NCBI GenBank assembly: GCA_033026295.1
Contig: CM065182.1
Span: 9,858,001 to 9,922,000, forward strand
Length of the DNA: 64,000 nt
Reading direction: 5' to 3'
Source of the DNA: Channa striata
Lineage: Eukaryota > Chordata > Actinopteri > Anabantiformes > Channidae
The notes beneath the pieces were generated by a model that was not told where the DNA came from, did not search any database, and was given only the letters and a program-made list of their open reading frames with translations. Positions 47,881-58,670 of the stretch are shown piece after piece (the first letter of the stretch is position 1; each line of letters opens with the position of its first letter). Position numbers and translations under genes: made by a program.

Positions 47881-50155
47881 AAATAAGAATGATGCCTAAT
47901 CTGTCACAAACCATCCAGCACCCGGGGCACATTATTATACTCATTATGTTTCAGCAGAATAAGAGATGCTCAGACAATTAGCCTTATCTTGGGAATCCAG
48001 ATTTAGGTTTTCACCCTAAAATAAAAAAAAAAAATTTGTCTGCCAGGGCCCTCCAATATGATCCTCTGTATGACCGCTGGTTATGACTTGGCCATAATTA
48101 GGGAAGTAAAACAATGTGGTTAGGGTTAGGTCATGGTTTAAAGAATCATTTGTGGGGAATGCATCAGGGGTTAAAAAAACAAACGCTTTCTAACCAACAG
48201 GTCATGTTTAACCAGTGATGCTATTTTTGTTGGTGAGCATAGTGATCGTCAGTCAGGTGCCCTTTCACTCTCACCGACCGCTCGTGCTTTTCCTTTGGAG
48301 TCAGAGGGCTCTCGTGATTAATCACTTAAGAAAACTCCCTTCTTGCTGATAACTAATTATACTGTGCATACTGGCCAGCCAACATGATCCCAGCTCACGG
48401 CACAAGTCAAATCAATGCGCCCACTGTTAATTTATCTCTCTGCTGACAAGCCAATAGGCTCTCCAGAGTGAACTGGCTAATGATGACTTCCTAAAGGTTA
48501 AGTAAACACAGAGGGTTTGGAGGGCGGGGGCACACCGGTGCAGTAGCTAAGTAGTCCGCCTTAACCGCTTCAACGTGGGGGAATGAACAAGTTGTATTTG
48601 ATGGTCACGCGTAAAAAAAAAAAAATCACTTCAGTCATCGCAGAGAGAGTTAACGGACTTCATCATTCGCCACTCAGAAGAATCACATTTAGTTTTACGT
48701 CAAGTTAAAGCGGTTTACACAAATAGCCTGAAGCGTTGGCTAATTGCCGTACGTCTTGTGTACTTTTTTTTTACACGTTGCATCTGTTGCTGTGATTTAA
48801 TTTCTTAATGTAACAGTCTTTTAGTTTTCAGTGCATTGTTGTCATACTCGGCTAAAGGTCAAACACTTCATAGAAACCCAAAACAATGAAAAGGATTGAC
48901 AGCTGAGGCCATTTAGCCTGATTGCAGTGTATTGATACAATCACAGAAATGTCTCCTCAGCTCATGCATTATGCTCCAAGTAGCACTGGATGAATTTATT
49001 GCTCACTTGGCCTTGTCTGGTTATTGTTTTTTGCGGAGTCTTTTGAGGAGAATTCTTCTCATTTCTTTGACTTACAAATTTGAATAAAGTTGTATTTCGA
49101 GAACAAGTAGAGAGAAGTTTTCAACTGAAATTATATTATACCCGAATTTGAATAGCATGAGTGAGTGAATGATATAAACTGTATTAGGCCGGGCACCCTG
49201 CTTACTTTCTCATGAATAAATAACAAATGAGCGTGAATCGGTAGATGGAGACATCAACGCTATTACCATTCTGTTGGCACCGTCCAATATGTGGGGAGCA
49301 AGAATGAGAAGTGAATTGCTGCATTATGCACGCAATTTTCTATAAGGCTCCTAGTCCATTTCTTAATATTTGGTGAAGGGATTGTATGGAAATGAGACGT
49401 TTTTATGTCTGAAAGTAGAAAACTAACTCAAAAATTGGCCAAGATTTAAAAAAATATGAACTTCTTGAGTGTTTTTTTTTTTTTTTATAATTTACATTTT
49501 AGAATCATCCAGTTCAAGTCAAGCTGTGTACTTCTCATCAACTCCTTTCAGCTGTCTCTGCTGTCACCTTTTATAACAGCGAGAAACTTCAAAAACAATA
49601 CCGCGGCCATGCTGTTTTTTGTCTTGCTTCTTGCTGTTGTTTCCATTGTTTATTTAGTCATTCTCAGACAGTTTTCCAGCTAATCCCCATCACCCCCGGC
49701 AGGGAATTTGGAAGGGTTGCCAGGCCTACATCGCACTCCAAACCCAACACAGAGCTCCAGCCTACGGGGTCACAGGTGGAGCTCTTGCTCCTTGATGTTT
49801 TCGCCCATGGTTCCTCCTCCTGCCAGAATCCAAATCCCTCCTTTAACTTTCATAAAAACAATACCCGCTAGAACAAATGAGCATTCGTTTAGAGAATTCG
49901 ATATTTGTTTGCTGTTATTTACCTTAGAAATGTTTTTTTTAACAAATTACCATTTTTTTCTGGTGAGGACTCTCTGTCTTAACAATGATGAGGTGCATTA
50001 ACAAAAGTCTTTACCTATAAAGACTATTGCCGTCCATTTGCCGGAGACACTGTGTTGCTCTGAATTTACCTCCACACTGGCTGGAAAGGACACGTGTTTG
50101 TTGTGCGTTGTGGCCTCAATAAGTCCGCTATGAAACGAGTGCTGTGTGTTTGTCG
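47881..50155. other. Gene-free stretch with several regulatory-looking blocks
   Basis: Blocks 47890-48020, 48280-48490, 48890-49050 and 49210-49370 are homopolymer-poor and dense in TAAT/ATTA and TGACAG cores, resembling conserved non-coding elements. A T15 run lies at 49472-49486. No coding exon recognised. Confidence 0.45.
49472..49486 (+). repeat. T15 homopolymer
   Basis: Uninterrupted run of 15 thymines; simple sequence. Confidence 0.92.
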
Positions 50156-50174
50156 GTGTGTGTGTGTGTGTGTG
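50156..50174 (+). repeat. (GT)9 microsatellite
   Basis: GT run of nine units plus one base, preceded by the related 'gctgtgtgtttgtcg'. Confidence 0.94.
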
Positions 50175-53163
50175 CCATGCACGCATGCTGTGATGGATGA
50201 AGGTATGCTTCATTCTGCACTCCCTGACACCATCCCATCTGCTCTCGCTTTCTTCCATCCATACCTTGTTTTTAGCCTCTGCCCCCCCGCGTGGCTCGAC
50301 AAATAGTTGTGTCACTTCCTCCAACTGTAACAAATGAGAGATAGCCAAACACAGACATTAATTAGGAAGCATGGCTTCCCTGCGAGTGCGATCGCTGTTG
50401 TGTATTCATACATTCAATCAGTCAGATAATACATTTAGTTATTTGTTTGTTTGTTTTCCTGCATGGTGTTAAAAAGGGAACGTGAATGCTCATCCAGCCG
50501 GCTGGAAGGCAGAAAGCAGCCACCAGTCCGTCACAGAAGAGACTCACAACAGCACAACCAAATTTCACTTTGGGGTTTGTTAAACCACAGGTGTTTTAGT
50601 TTGGTAAAGTATAGAAAACTGAAACTATTAAAGTTACAAATAAATCACTGCATCGTGCTAACACATGCTGCTCAAAAGCTAAAAATAAATGTTAAATAAA
50701 ATAACATTTAAAATATTAATTTGAAACTGTCAATTTCATGTTGTTTAATGTATGTTTAAATTTGACAACTAAGAAAACCTAAGCAGTAAAATAAATGTAA
50801 TGCATCCAAAAAAGTACAAAAATTGACTTAATTGTAGTGAAGTAGAAGTTTAAATGAATCGAAAATAAAAAACTCCAAACTTCTTTTAACATGTAAGTAG
50901 CACAGCAGTAAATATTTGTGCCAGTGATGTGTTGCCAGTCCTAAGAGGTACAAAATATAATTCACTGTGAGAAACCTTTGTTCCACGTGGCCTAACCCTT
51001 TGGCTGCTGTTGCAACTGAGCAACTTTATAGTGGTGTGTAGGGATATTTGTCTACGTAACACTTTTGTGGATTGCTACTTTTGCTAATGATAGTTTTCTC
51101 CTATGCAGCATTAAAACCGTTCCTTTGGGAAAGGCACCCGAGGTCATCAACTGAGTTTGTACTTTGTTTACTTCAAATTGCATTTGTTTCTTTGGGGAAA
51201 GTTCAACAGGGACAACATAATTTTCTCGTATTGTGACTTTAGATCTTTGGGCAACCAACCAATGTGCGTTCAAAGCTTTGAAAAACAGCAAGGGCGGAGA
51301 GCATATGTTTTTGTGGTAGACTTCATTGTTGATTTCACCGACTTAATGATGACTTCTTCCCAGCTGCCTCCCACACAAAGGCACACGCAGAACCTTCACT
51401 GGTGTATATTTTATCATCTCCTGGAGATACAGTACTGCACCAGACTGACGGAGCTGTGGGACATAGCTGGGTTTCCATTCTGCTTCCAGCCATGTGCCAA
51501 AAGTAATTTACTGTAGTATCGTATTCCTCAAAGCTGCAATATGCATTTTAACATCAGACTAACAATAAATAAATATGATATGGTTTCACTTCCTGGCAGT
51601 GGTCCCTACTGCTTAATTCACCATGCTCTCTAAGGAATACAGTGAAGTAGGGAAGTCAGAGGGGTTGTACAGGCAGCTGGCATTCTGGAAGTAAAAGTCC
51701 TGCTAGGTCTCTGCATAGATAATGTCAGTTGGCAAGGTGAAAAAATCTGTAGAAATATCAAAGGCACAAACAACACAGATACAATCTTTAGAAGTTAACT
51801 TTAATTCCCAGTGAGGATTGTGCTAAGAAACTTCCAGTAACCAAGCATGAAATTCACTTTCACTAACTGCACACTGACGTATATCACACTGTTTGCTCTT
51901 TATGATTCTTCTAACCGTCGTCTTCCAACTTTACAGTCAAGGTCCCTTTGTCAAACATATAGTGTCTTTATATTGTCCTTTTATTTCCATTTAAACGGCT
52001 ACATGTAGAAGAACGTCTTGCGTCTTTGCTTTTTCCATGGTTGGATAGAGTTACAGAGGTACATACATAAAGTGACCTCCTCTCATACCAATCTCTAATA
52101 AATTTTGGGCTATGTCAAACTGAAAGCATTCATCCTCAGTCCCATAACAATTGTGCTGCGACCAGCTATGGCGGTTTCACACTTTAAATCATGATTTCCA
52201 AACCTCATCTAACCCACATTTCTCTTCGTTTTGTAATGTCTTTTTCTCCATTAACCTGATGATACCGAGGGGTGCGGGAGTGCACAGATGTATCTGTTTT
52301 GGGCATTGTAAAGACACTTTCATGTCTGTCTGAAATTCTCCTGAAATGGTTGAAGATAGAAAATGATGAGCATAGCTGCAGTGATGAGAGGGTTATAAGT
52401 GCTAAGAAGACCCAGCTGAGCCAGAGAGAATACAGCTGCCCACCCCCACCCCTACAGTAACTACACATTCCTCTATGCTTGGTTGGCTCAGCTAAGAGTA
52501 GTCAAGTGCAATGGAAACCTCAGACGATGCCGAGGCCCCGTTCACACCTCACCGAACTCACTGCACATCCAATTCCCAGCTGGTCTCTGACCAACCTTCT
52601 GGCCTTGCTGTTCCTCCTCTTCCTCCTTCCTCTGTCTAATACTTCAGCTGTTTCATCCCACCATTGCTGCAGCCTATTCTACTTTTATTACTGTACAGGT
52701 TGTAGGAGGAAGGAAGCTTGACCACTGGCCCATGTCTGGTTGTACTCAAACATATCTGAAACAAGAAGGGCTCAGTGTACCATGACCACAGGGCAGAGTG
52801 TTTGAAAAGTCAAGGCTTGCGAAGAAATAATTCTAAGAACTTTGTCTTACTTGCTAACACTGACAAAAAATGTGTGGTTAGGGTCAGAATTATGGATTTA
52901 ACAACCTTATGTATGCCCATATATTACATGTTTTGTGACTGCATCCACTTTGGCCGTTAGATGTTAAGTTGGAAGTTGGAACATGTATAAACCCCACCTT
53001 TAATCTGTGAGAATGTGATTACCAGTTTTCTCTTAATTCAAAGGATATGGATATTGTGAAGAAAAATGTGTCATTGGTTAATAACATGTTATTTTCTAGG
53101 TAATTTTCTATACTAAACCTTTCTGCTAATAAGCAAATAAAACTCTAAATGAGTGATGTATAA
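50175..53163. other. Gene-free stretch
   Basis: No gene recognised. Open frames 49998-50348 minus (116 codons) and 51157-51516 plus (119 codons) have no domain, and the former reads through the GT microsatellite. Positions 52580-52640 are pyrimidine-rich. Confidence 0.5.
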
Positions 53164-53233
53164 CAGCATGTTTTTACATGCTGCGGTAGTCAGCTCTGTT
53201 AATTGAGCTTTGTGGCATTCCTTGCTGCAAGGA
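53164..53233. repeat. Cluster of three small hairpins
   Basis: Three inverted repeats in 70 bases: CAGCATGT-tttt-ACATGCTG (53164-53183), AGCTC-8 nt-GAGCT (53192-53209) and TCCTTG-ctg-CAAGGA (53219-53233). The first and third have tight loops typical of stable stem-loops. No known structured RNA is recognised. Confidence 0.55.
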
Positions 53234-54713
53234 GCCAGACCAGAACTACCTGTCTTGTGAATCACTGATGCCTGCATGTCAGTCCAGTTATTTCAGATAA
53301 AACGAAAATTATGTAGAGGAGTTGGCAGCAGTTTTGTCAGACACATCCTGCGGAGGAGTGGGTATCCCTGTGGACCGCAATTTTTTGGAGATCCTGGAGT
53401 ACATTTCATTAGTCGTTTTGCTTTTGTGTTTACATGTGTGCATAACTGGATCTTAGTGGGCTTATAAAAAAGCACCTGGAGACAAAGCAGCTACTCAGGC
53501 AGAAAAAAGTGATTTTGGGAGGAAAACAATTCCCACTTGCTATTGAGGGAGGGAATGAATCTTGAATGCCAGGCAGCAAAAAGCATATTTAATAAATGGT
53601 TTCATAAGAGCAAGGGAAAATGTAGAAACAAGCGAAGGCAGGAAACAGATGACACAGTTGCTCTACCCCTGATCTTCCCTGAGTCTGGGAATCCTGAGCG
53701 TCTCACAGACTCTGCGTGGCCATTAGTTATTTAGCAGTGGTGCATGCTAACATGCAGAGCGGAGGAAGAGGTAAACTGCACCCAGTTCCCGAGTTGCTTA
53801 GAATTGAGTCATGTTTGCTCTTTTAAACCTCCTGTATGAAAGCCCCGAAAATTACAGGGGTCAAAGGCATAAATTCAATCTCCTACTTTTTGTAAACTTA
53901 GAAATGTCCTTACTGATCTTATTGCATGTCTGTACTTGACCTGTGAATATATAGACTGGCAAAGAGTTCACAAATTGTCACCATCGAGGTTCTGCTAGCT
54001 GGGTAGTCATGATATGTAATGACAAGTATTACTGCATAGAAACTGTCATCTGCAGTGATGACTCTATTTCTGCTTGGAATGACTTCTCTCCTCCAGCTCA
54101 GCGAACAAAAATGTTGTTTGATATTTGATCTTCACAAATTTAGCTGCACGATAATTTGGATCACAACTGCAAATGTTATTTCTAAGGTGTGAAGTTGGCT
54201 TAGAAAATGTTATTTTTATAGATTGATTTAGTTTTTTATTTTATTATTTTCCACCTTCTCGCTATATTCCACTTTGCAATGAAAACCCGTGTGTACACTT
54301 TCACCTCACATTCACTTTGTTATATATACCAGATCAGGTGTTGGGAATGCTGTCACTTATATTATTAATGCATCTGGCTCCAGATGTATAAATATGTACA
54401 GCAGTAACTGTCAGTGGTTCGGTGGGCTAACACAATAAAGATGAGGTATCCACAAAAATTCACTGGATCAGGCAGCTAGGCTGCTAAGAATCAGCCATAG
54501 ATTCAGCCTTCAGTGTTTTTTTCTGCTGCAAATTGTGGCTCTGCAACCAAGTTACACCCAATGGAGCAGTTCTCCTGGGTTTCCACATAAAAGACCGCAG
54601 CAGCTGTTCCAGTATTTTGTAGCTTACCAGCTCGCAGTGTTCTTCATCATCCTCCACTTCTTTTCCATTCTTATATCCCCTTTCGCCTCTCCCTCTCTCT
54701 CACCTGGGGGTGT
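53234..54713. other. Gene-free stretch
   Basis: Ordinary DNA; no gene, RNA or repeat recognised. Confidence 0.55.
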
Positions 54714-54744
54714 GATTAGCAGAGTCGATTAGCGCACACTAATC
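54714..54744. promoter_or_regulatory. Triple GATTAG cluster
   Basis: GATTAG at 54714 and 54727 on the plus strand and its inverse CTAATC at 54739-54744, all within 31 bases; the last two form an inverted pair with a 6-base spacer (gcgcac, near-palindromic). The motif carries the TAATC core used by lysine-50 homeodomain proteins (Otx/Pitx/Gsc-like). A TGACAG core follows at about 54761. This is the densest homotypic site cluster I noticed. Confidence 0.35.
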
Positions 54745-54878
54745 AGGCTAAAATGCAGACTGACAGATGTAGAATGCCAAAAATTACTTTTTTTTCTACT
54801 AACTTTTTCTTCCCCCTAGTGATTTCCTTAAATTAGTGAAGGGCGTCTTGCCACCATTTATCATCAGAGTAATTGTTG

Positions 54879-54904
54879 GTGTGTGTGAGCGTGTGTGTGT
54901 GTGT
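54879..54904 (+). repeat. Interrupted (GT)n microsatellite
   Basis: GT units interrupted once by 'agc' and continuing to 54904. Confidence 0.93.
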
Positions 54905-57900
54905 ACTCTGCTACACAGAAGCAGACAATACGTCTGCATGCATGTCTGTAGAGTTCATCTACATCAAGGCCTCGATTTTCGGTCCCTGTCACTGTCCAAA
55001 CTTTATTCTTAGAACCAAGCACAACAGAAACTGATGATGCATACCAACCTCAAGAGGAATATAGTTGCCTCAAAACAAAACCACTGAAATTGAAAAAGCA
55101 GGGTAGTAGAGGAAAATTACTATATGTACACATTGTATCTTGTTTATTTAACCTGTACTTTAACAAATAATGTCAATTTGTGGTTGGAGGAGCAGTTACA
55201 GCATAGAACAAAACTCATCCTCTGGTTGGAATCACCGAAACTTATTACAGATGCTGTTACTACAAATTTATTTATTTGTAGCCAAAGCCCAAGAGGAATT
55301 AATCCAATTATTTGAAAAACCGATTTTTCTTTTTTGACTCACTATGATTAAAGGTCCTTATTTAAGAACCAACTCCAACAAAAGTCACTGGCCCTTTCAT
55401 TAGTCAGATTCCATCCTTTTATTATGTTAATATTTTGTGCCTGCCTTAATTTTTGACGACAAATCTGAAAAGCAGGTGGTGACCTGCTTGTATTTCCTTC
55501 CACTTCCATCAACTGTAATCATATCTTTTCTTTATTGATATGCCAGCAAAGAACAAGAAGAAGTAAAAGCACCCCCCCAACCCCTGTGTTCTTTATTTGA
55601 AATGTCTCTTTCTGACACCCTTAACAATGTCTTCTCTTTATTATTATGCCACCTTTTCCACCTCAGCCACGAGTAAAAGCTTTCATTTTTATACCATTTG
55701 TTATGTGCAAATTCAAACTATGCATAAAAATCAGTAGATGGAAACTAACATAATGTGAACAGCAACAGTGGCAGTAAGATGGTGAGCAGTACATAACAGG
55801 TTGAATAGACTGCTTTGTAAAATGTGGCTTAAGATATGGAGATGTGTTAGACTGTCATGTGGCCTAAGGAAACTCTCTTGTAAAAAAAAGGACTAGTTAA
55901 GTTTATTGTACAAGCAGGATAAAATGACCAATGGAACTGTATTGACGTGGGGGACATTTATTGGCTATAGCAAACCTAACGCAGTCCCCTAAGACTTGTG
56001 CCTAACTGTAGCAGCATGACTCGTCGTCTGCTCGAACTACCCTTTGCAAGATAGATTCCATTTTATTTACTCCTTCCTTCCATCTGTGTGAATTGAAATA
56101 GTTTTGACTTTCTATCATCTCACAGAATATTTCCTGATGATTAACACTGTGTGTAAAACCCATTCATAGTCCTTTCGTTCTCCCTAGTGATTGGACTTTG
56201 TATCCTAATAATGTGTGGCCTTCCTGTCATGGCAAGGGCCTTAAGTAGATCCAATATGTGCATATCCCCACAGTCCCTGTTCTATGACAACTGGACTTAA
56301 GGATGTAATTGATTTAAATAAAGCTAAAGATGTAGGACTGAGGAAGTCTTTCAGTTGAGAGGTGATGAGAGGTCCACTGACCAGCTGAATCACTGAGGAT
56401 GTACACAGTGAAGTCATTGAGTTAACATGATTTATTAGTTTAAAATATATGACAACTCAGAACTTTACTTCACAGTTTAAGAGGCAGATGTTAAATTTGG
56501 CCCTGAACATTTTGTGCATTGTGGTGGTTTAATGCTTAAATTTGTTCTTGCAAAGCCATGTAATCCTTATGTGATCAGGAAAGCATGAGGTTTTAGGGTT
56601 TGGGGGAAATTATGTGGATTGGGTAATCCTCCAAGGTCTTACTGCACATGGAAAATGAAAGACATCTCCAATGGTCTTTGCATGTTGTTAAATAATGATG
56701 TCTTCTTTGCACACGACTTCGCTGTTCCCCTCATGAATTAATAAATAAATGAAAGCTATGTTTTATATGAAATGCTAGGAGCCTTAAAAGAAGACATTTT
56801 TAAACATGAGCCAGTGGTCCAGCATGAAATTTTGAAAACTATGATACCACATTTGTTCTGCTGTAAAACATGCACTTTATTGAAATGGTGATATTTGAAT
56901 AGCAAAGCTCTCTACAAGCTGTCTGATGGTTACTCACAGTAGGAAACCTTATTTTGCAGGTTGCACTGCTTTAAGGAGTTGTACTGACCAACAGAATAGC
57001 TCATTTTAAATGAGGCAACCCTGGTCTAACATGAGTGTATCTATCAAAAACTTTCAACTTTCTGTTTGGGCTGAATTTGAAATAAAAAAAGAAAAGCTAT
57101 CATAGCAACCACTAGAGGCTGGCGCAATCTCCATTCTAATCCCCATGGCCATGCTTTCTCTCAGCAGGAATGTGCTTAACAGTCATCTCATTGTCTTGTT
57201 GCAATATGTCACATCATGCACAGCTGAGTGAAAAAGTTTGTATCCTCTTACCTGAAATGGGGAAAAAGAAACTAAAACAAATAGTGTGTAAGGCGCATAA
57301 ACAGACCCTGAAGGAGACTCGGACACTATGTTGGATTTAAAGGCTTTAATGAGAGTTTAAGATAAGGATGAATGTGAAAGAAACAGCTGGTTGGAATTAA
57401 TCTTTCCTCTGGGGCCTCCAGACAGGTAGGAGTAGTGACTTTGGGGAAAAACAAGAAGTTTATGTATGGAGCGTTCACTGAATTGAGTAAAAACTCACTG
57501 AACAGAATAAAAACTGGTAAGTAGATAGCTTCCAATACCTTGTCAGAAAGTTGAGAAAGCCGAAACCAATAAGGACACGATGGTTGCGTCCAGAAGACAA
57601 TATGTGAATTTACTGGGGAGGCAGCGAGGCTTGGAGACTACAATCATTACTTAACTGACAATACAGAACAGCTGATTAGGGAACTGACAAGAAAAAGTCA
57701 GGGGATGAAGACTTTGCCATTCAACTGTAAACAGCGAGAAAGTTTTAGTTTGAAGGTGACACACCTGTCCACCTGTCTGCCGGTGGACTAATGGGGTTAT
57801 GTGACATGGAAGGCAAAATCAGGTGGATGCTTGATGATCCAATGGCCTTCCAACAGCTTTTCACCCATTATGCATGTACAAAGCTCATAATTTAGCCTGA

Positions 57901-58201
57901 GGGTGGTGGCTACATGAAAGCTCATATAATGACCAAAATGGACCGAGATCCCCAAGGGGGCGTAGAAGAGGTCAGTAAATGTCACGGTAATCTGGTTATT
58001 AAATTTCATGTGTTATGCTACGAGGGGAAATATTGACTGAAGGGTGGCACCAGATACATGATTAGCGGACTGCCAAAAGCCTGCATCCATAGAAGGGGGG
58101 GCATGGATATCAAAGGTAATACAAATGGAAATCCAGCCTGATGGTTTTTAAAATTTGTTGTGGACAGTAGAGTAATTAATAAAAAGACCTTATGTTGACA
58201 A
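54905..58201. other. Gene-free stretch
   Basis: No gene recognised. A string 'gagtgaaaaagtttgtatcc' near 57226 faintly resembles a transposon terminus but no partner was found. Region 57780-58010, opposite the 70-codon minus-strand frame, has evenly spread composition and may be an unrecognised old repeat. Confidence 0.45.
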
Positions 58202-58362
58202 GTGGTTAACTAAGAATTTTGTATGCATTTATTATTTCATACATTTTTTTTACGTACCGTAAATTCTGGACTATAGAGACCTTAAAATTTAAAAGAAATG
58301 TCACAATAAACCGTGGTTAACTAACAAAATGTGTCTGCATTTATTATTTCATAGGCATTTTT
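58202..58362 (+). repeat. Local ~49-bp direct duplication
   Basis: Copies at 58202-58250 and 58313-58362 share 'gtggttaactaa' and, further on, 'tgcatttattatttcata' plus a terminal 'catttttt'-type run, with a few substitutions between. The first copy lies outside, and the second inside, the transposon that starts at 58255, so this is not part of a simple target-site duplication. Confidence 0.75.
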
Positions 58363-58670
58363 AACGCGTTATATATATTTCTTGTCAAATAAACGCCACC
58401 ATAGCCAAAGGAGAAGACGCTGGTATTAAGTTGTTTTGATTTTGTACCATAAGTGTTTATTCATACACCTGAACCTGAATGGTGCCTGTAACACGAGTAA
58501 AAGTGCTGATGTTTGCTGTTGTGCGTCTAAAAATAAAACTGGCGCTGTTTGCAGACTTGTCTACAGCGCCATCTGAGGGCTGCAGAAAAATTCATAGAAA
58601 CTCTCTCTGTAAAAGCCGCATGGTTCAAAACGTCGGAAAAAGTAGCGGCTTATGGTCCGGAAAATACGTA
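58255..58670. mobile_element. Non-autonomous DNA transposon (MITE), 416 bp
   Basis: A short element with terminal inverted repeats: left end taccgtaaattctggactat (58255-58274), right end (reverse complement) tacgtattttccggaccata. Both are close to the fish consensus I remember, tacggtaatttccggactat followed by aagccgc. Internal words also fit, notably 'gcgccatctgagggctg', 'gtaaaagccgcatggttc' and 'agtagcggcttatggtccgg' just inside the right end. No transposase frame exists, so the copy depended on an autonomous relative. The superfamily is not certain to me, and no clear target-site duplication is visible. The internal left part includes the second copy of a local duplication. Confidence 0.85.

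Noticed and set aside
48115..48130. Two TTAGGG-like units (ggttagggttagg)
   Set aside because: Only two units; too short for an interstitial telomere array.
57220..57290. 'gagtgaaaaagtttgtatcc' resembling a transposon terminus
   Set aside because: No inverted partner or further family words could be found.
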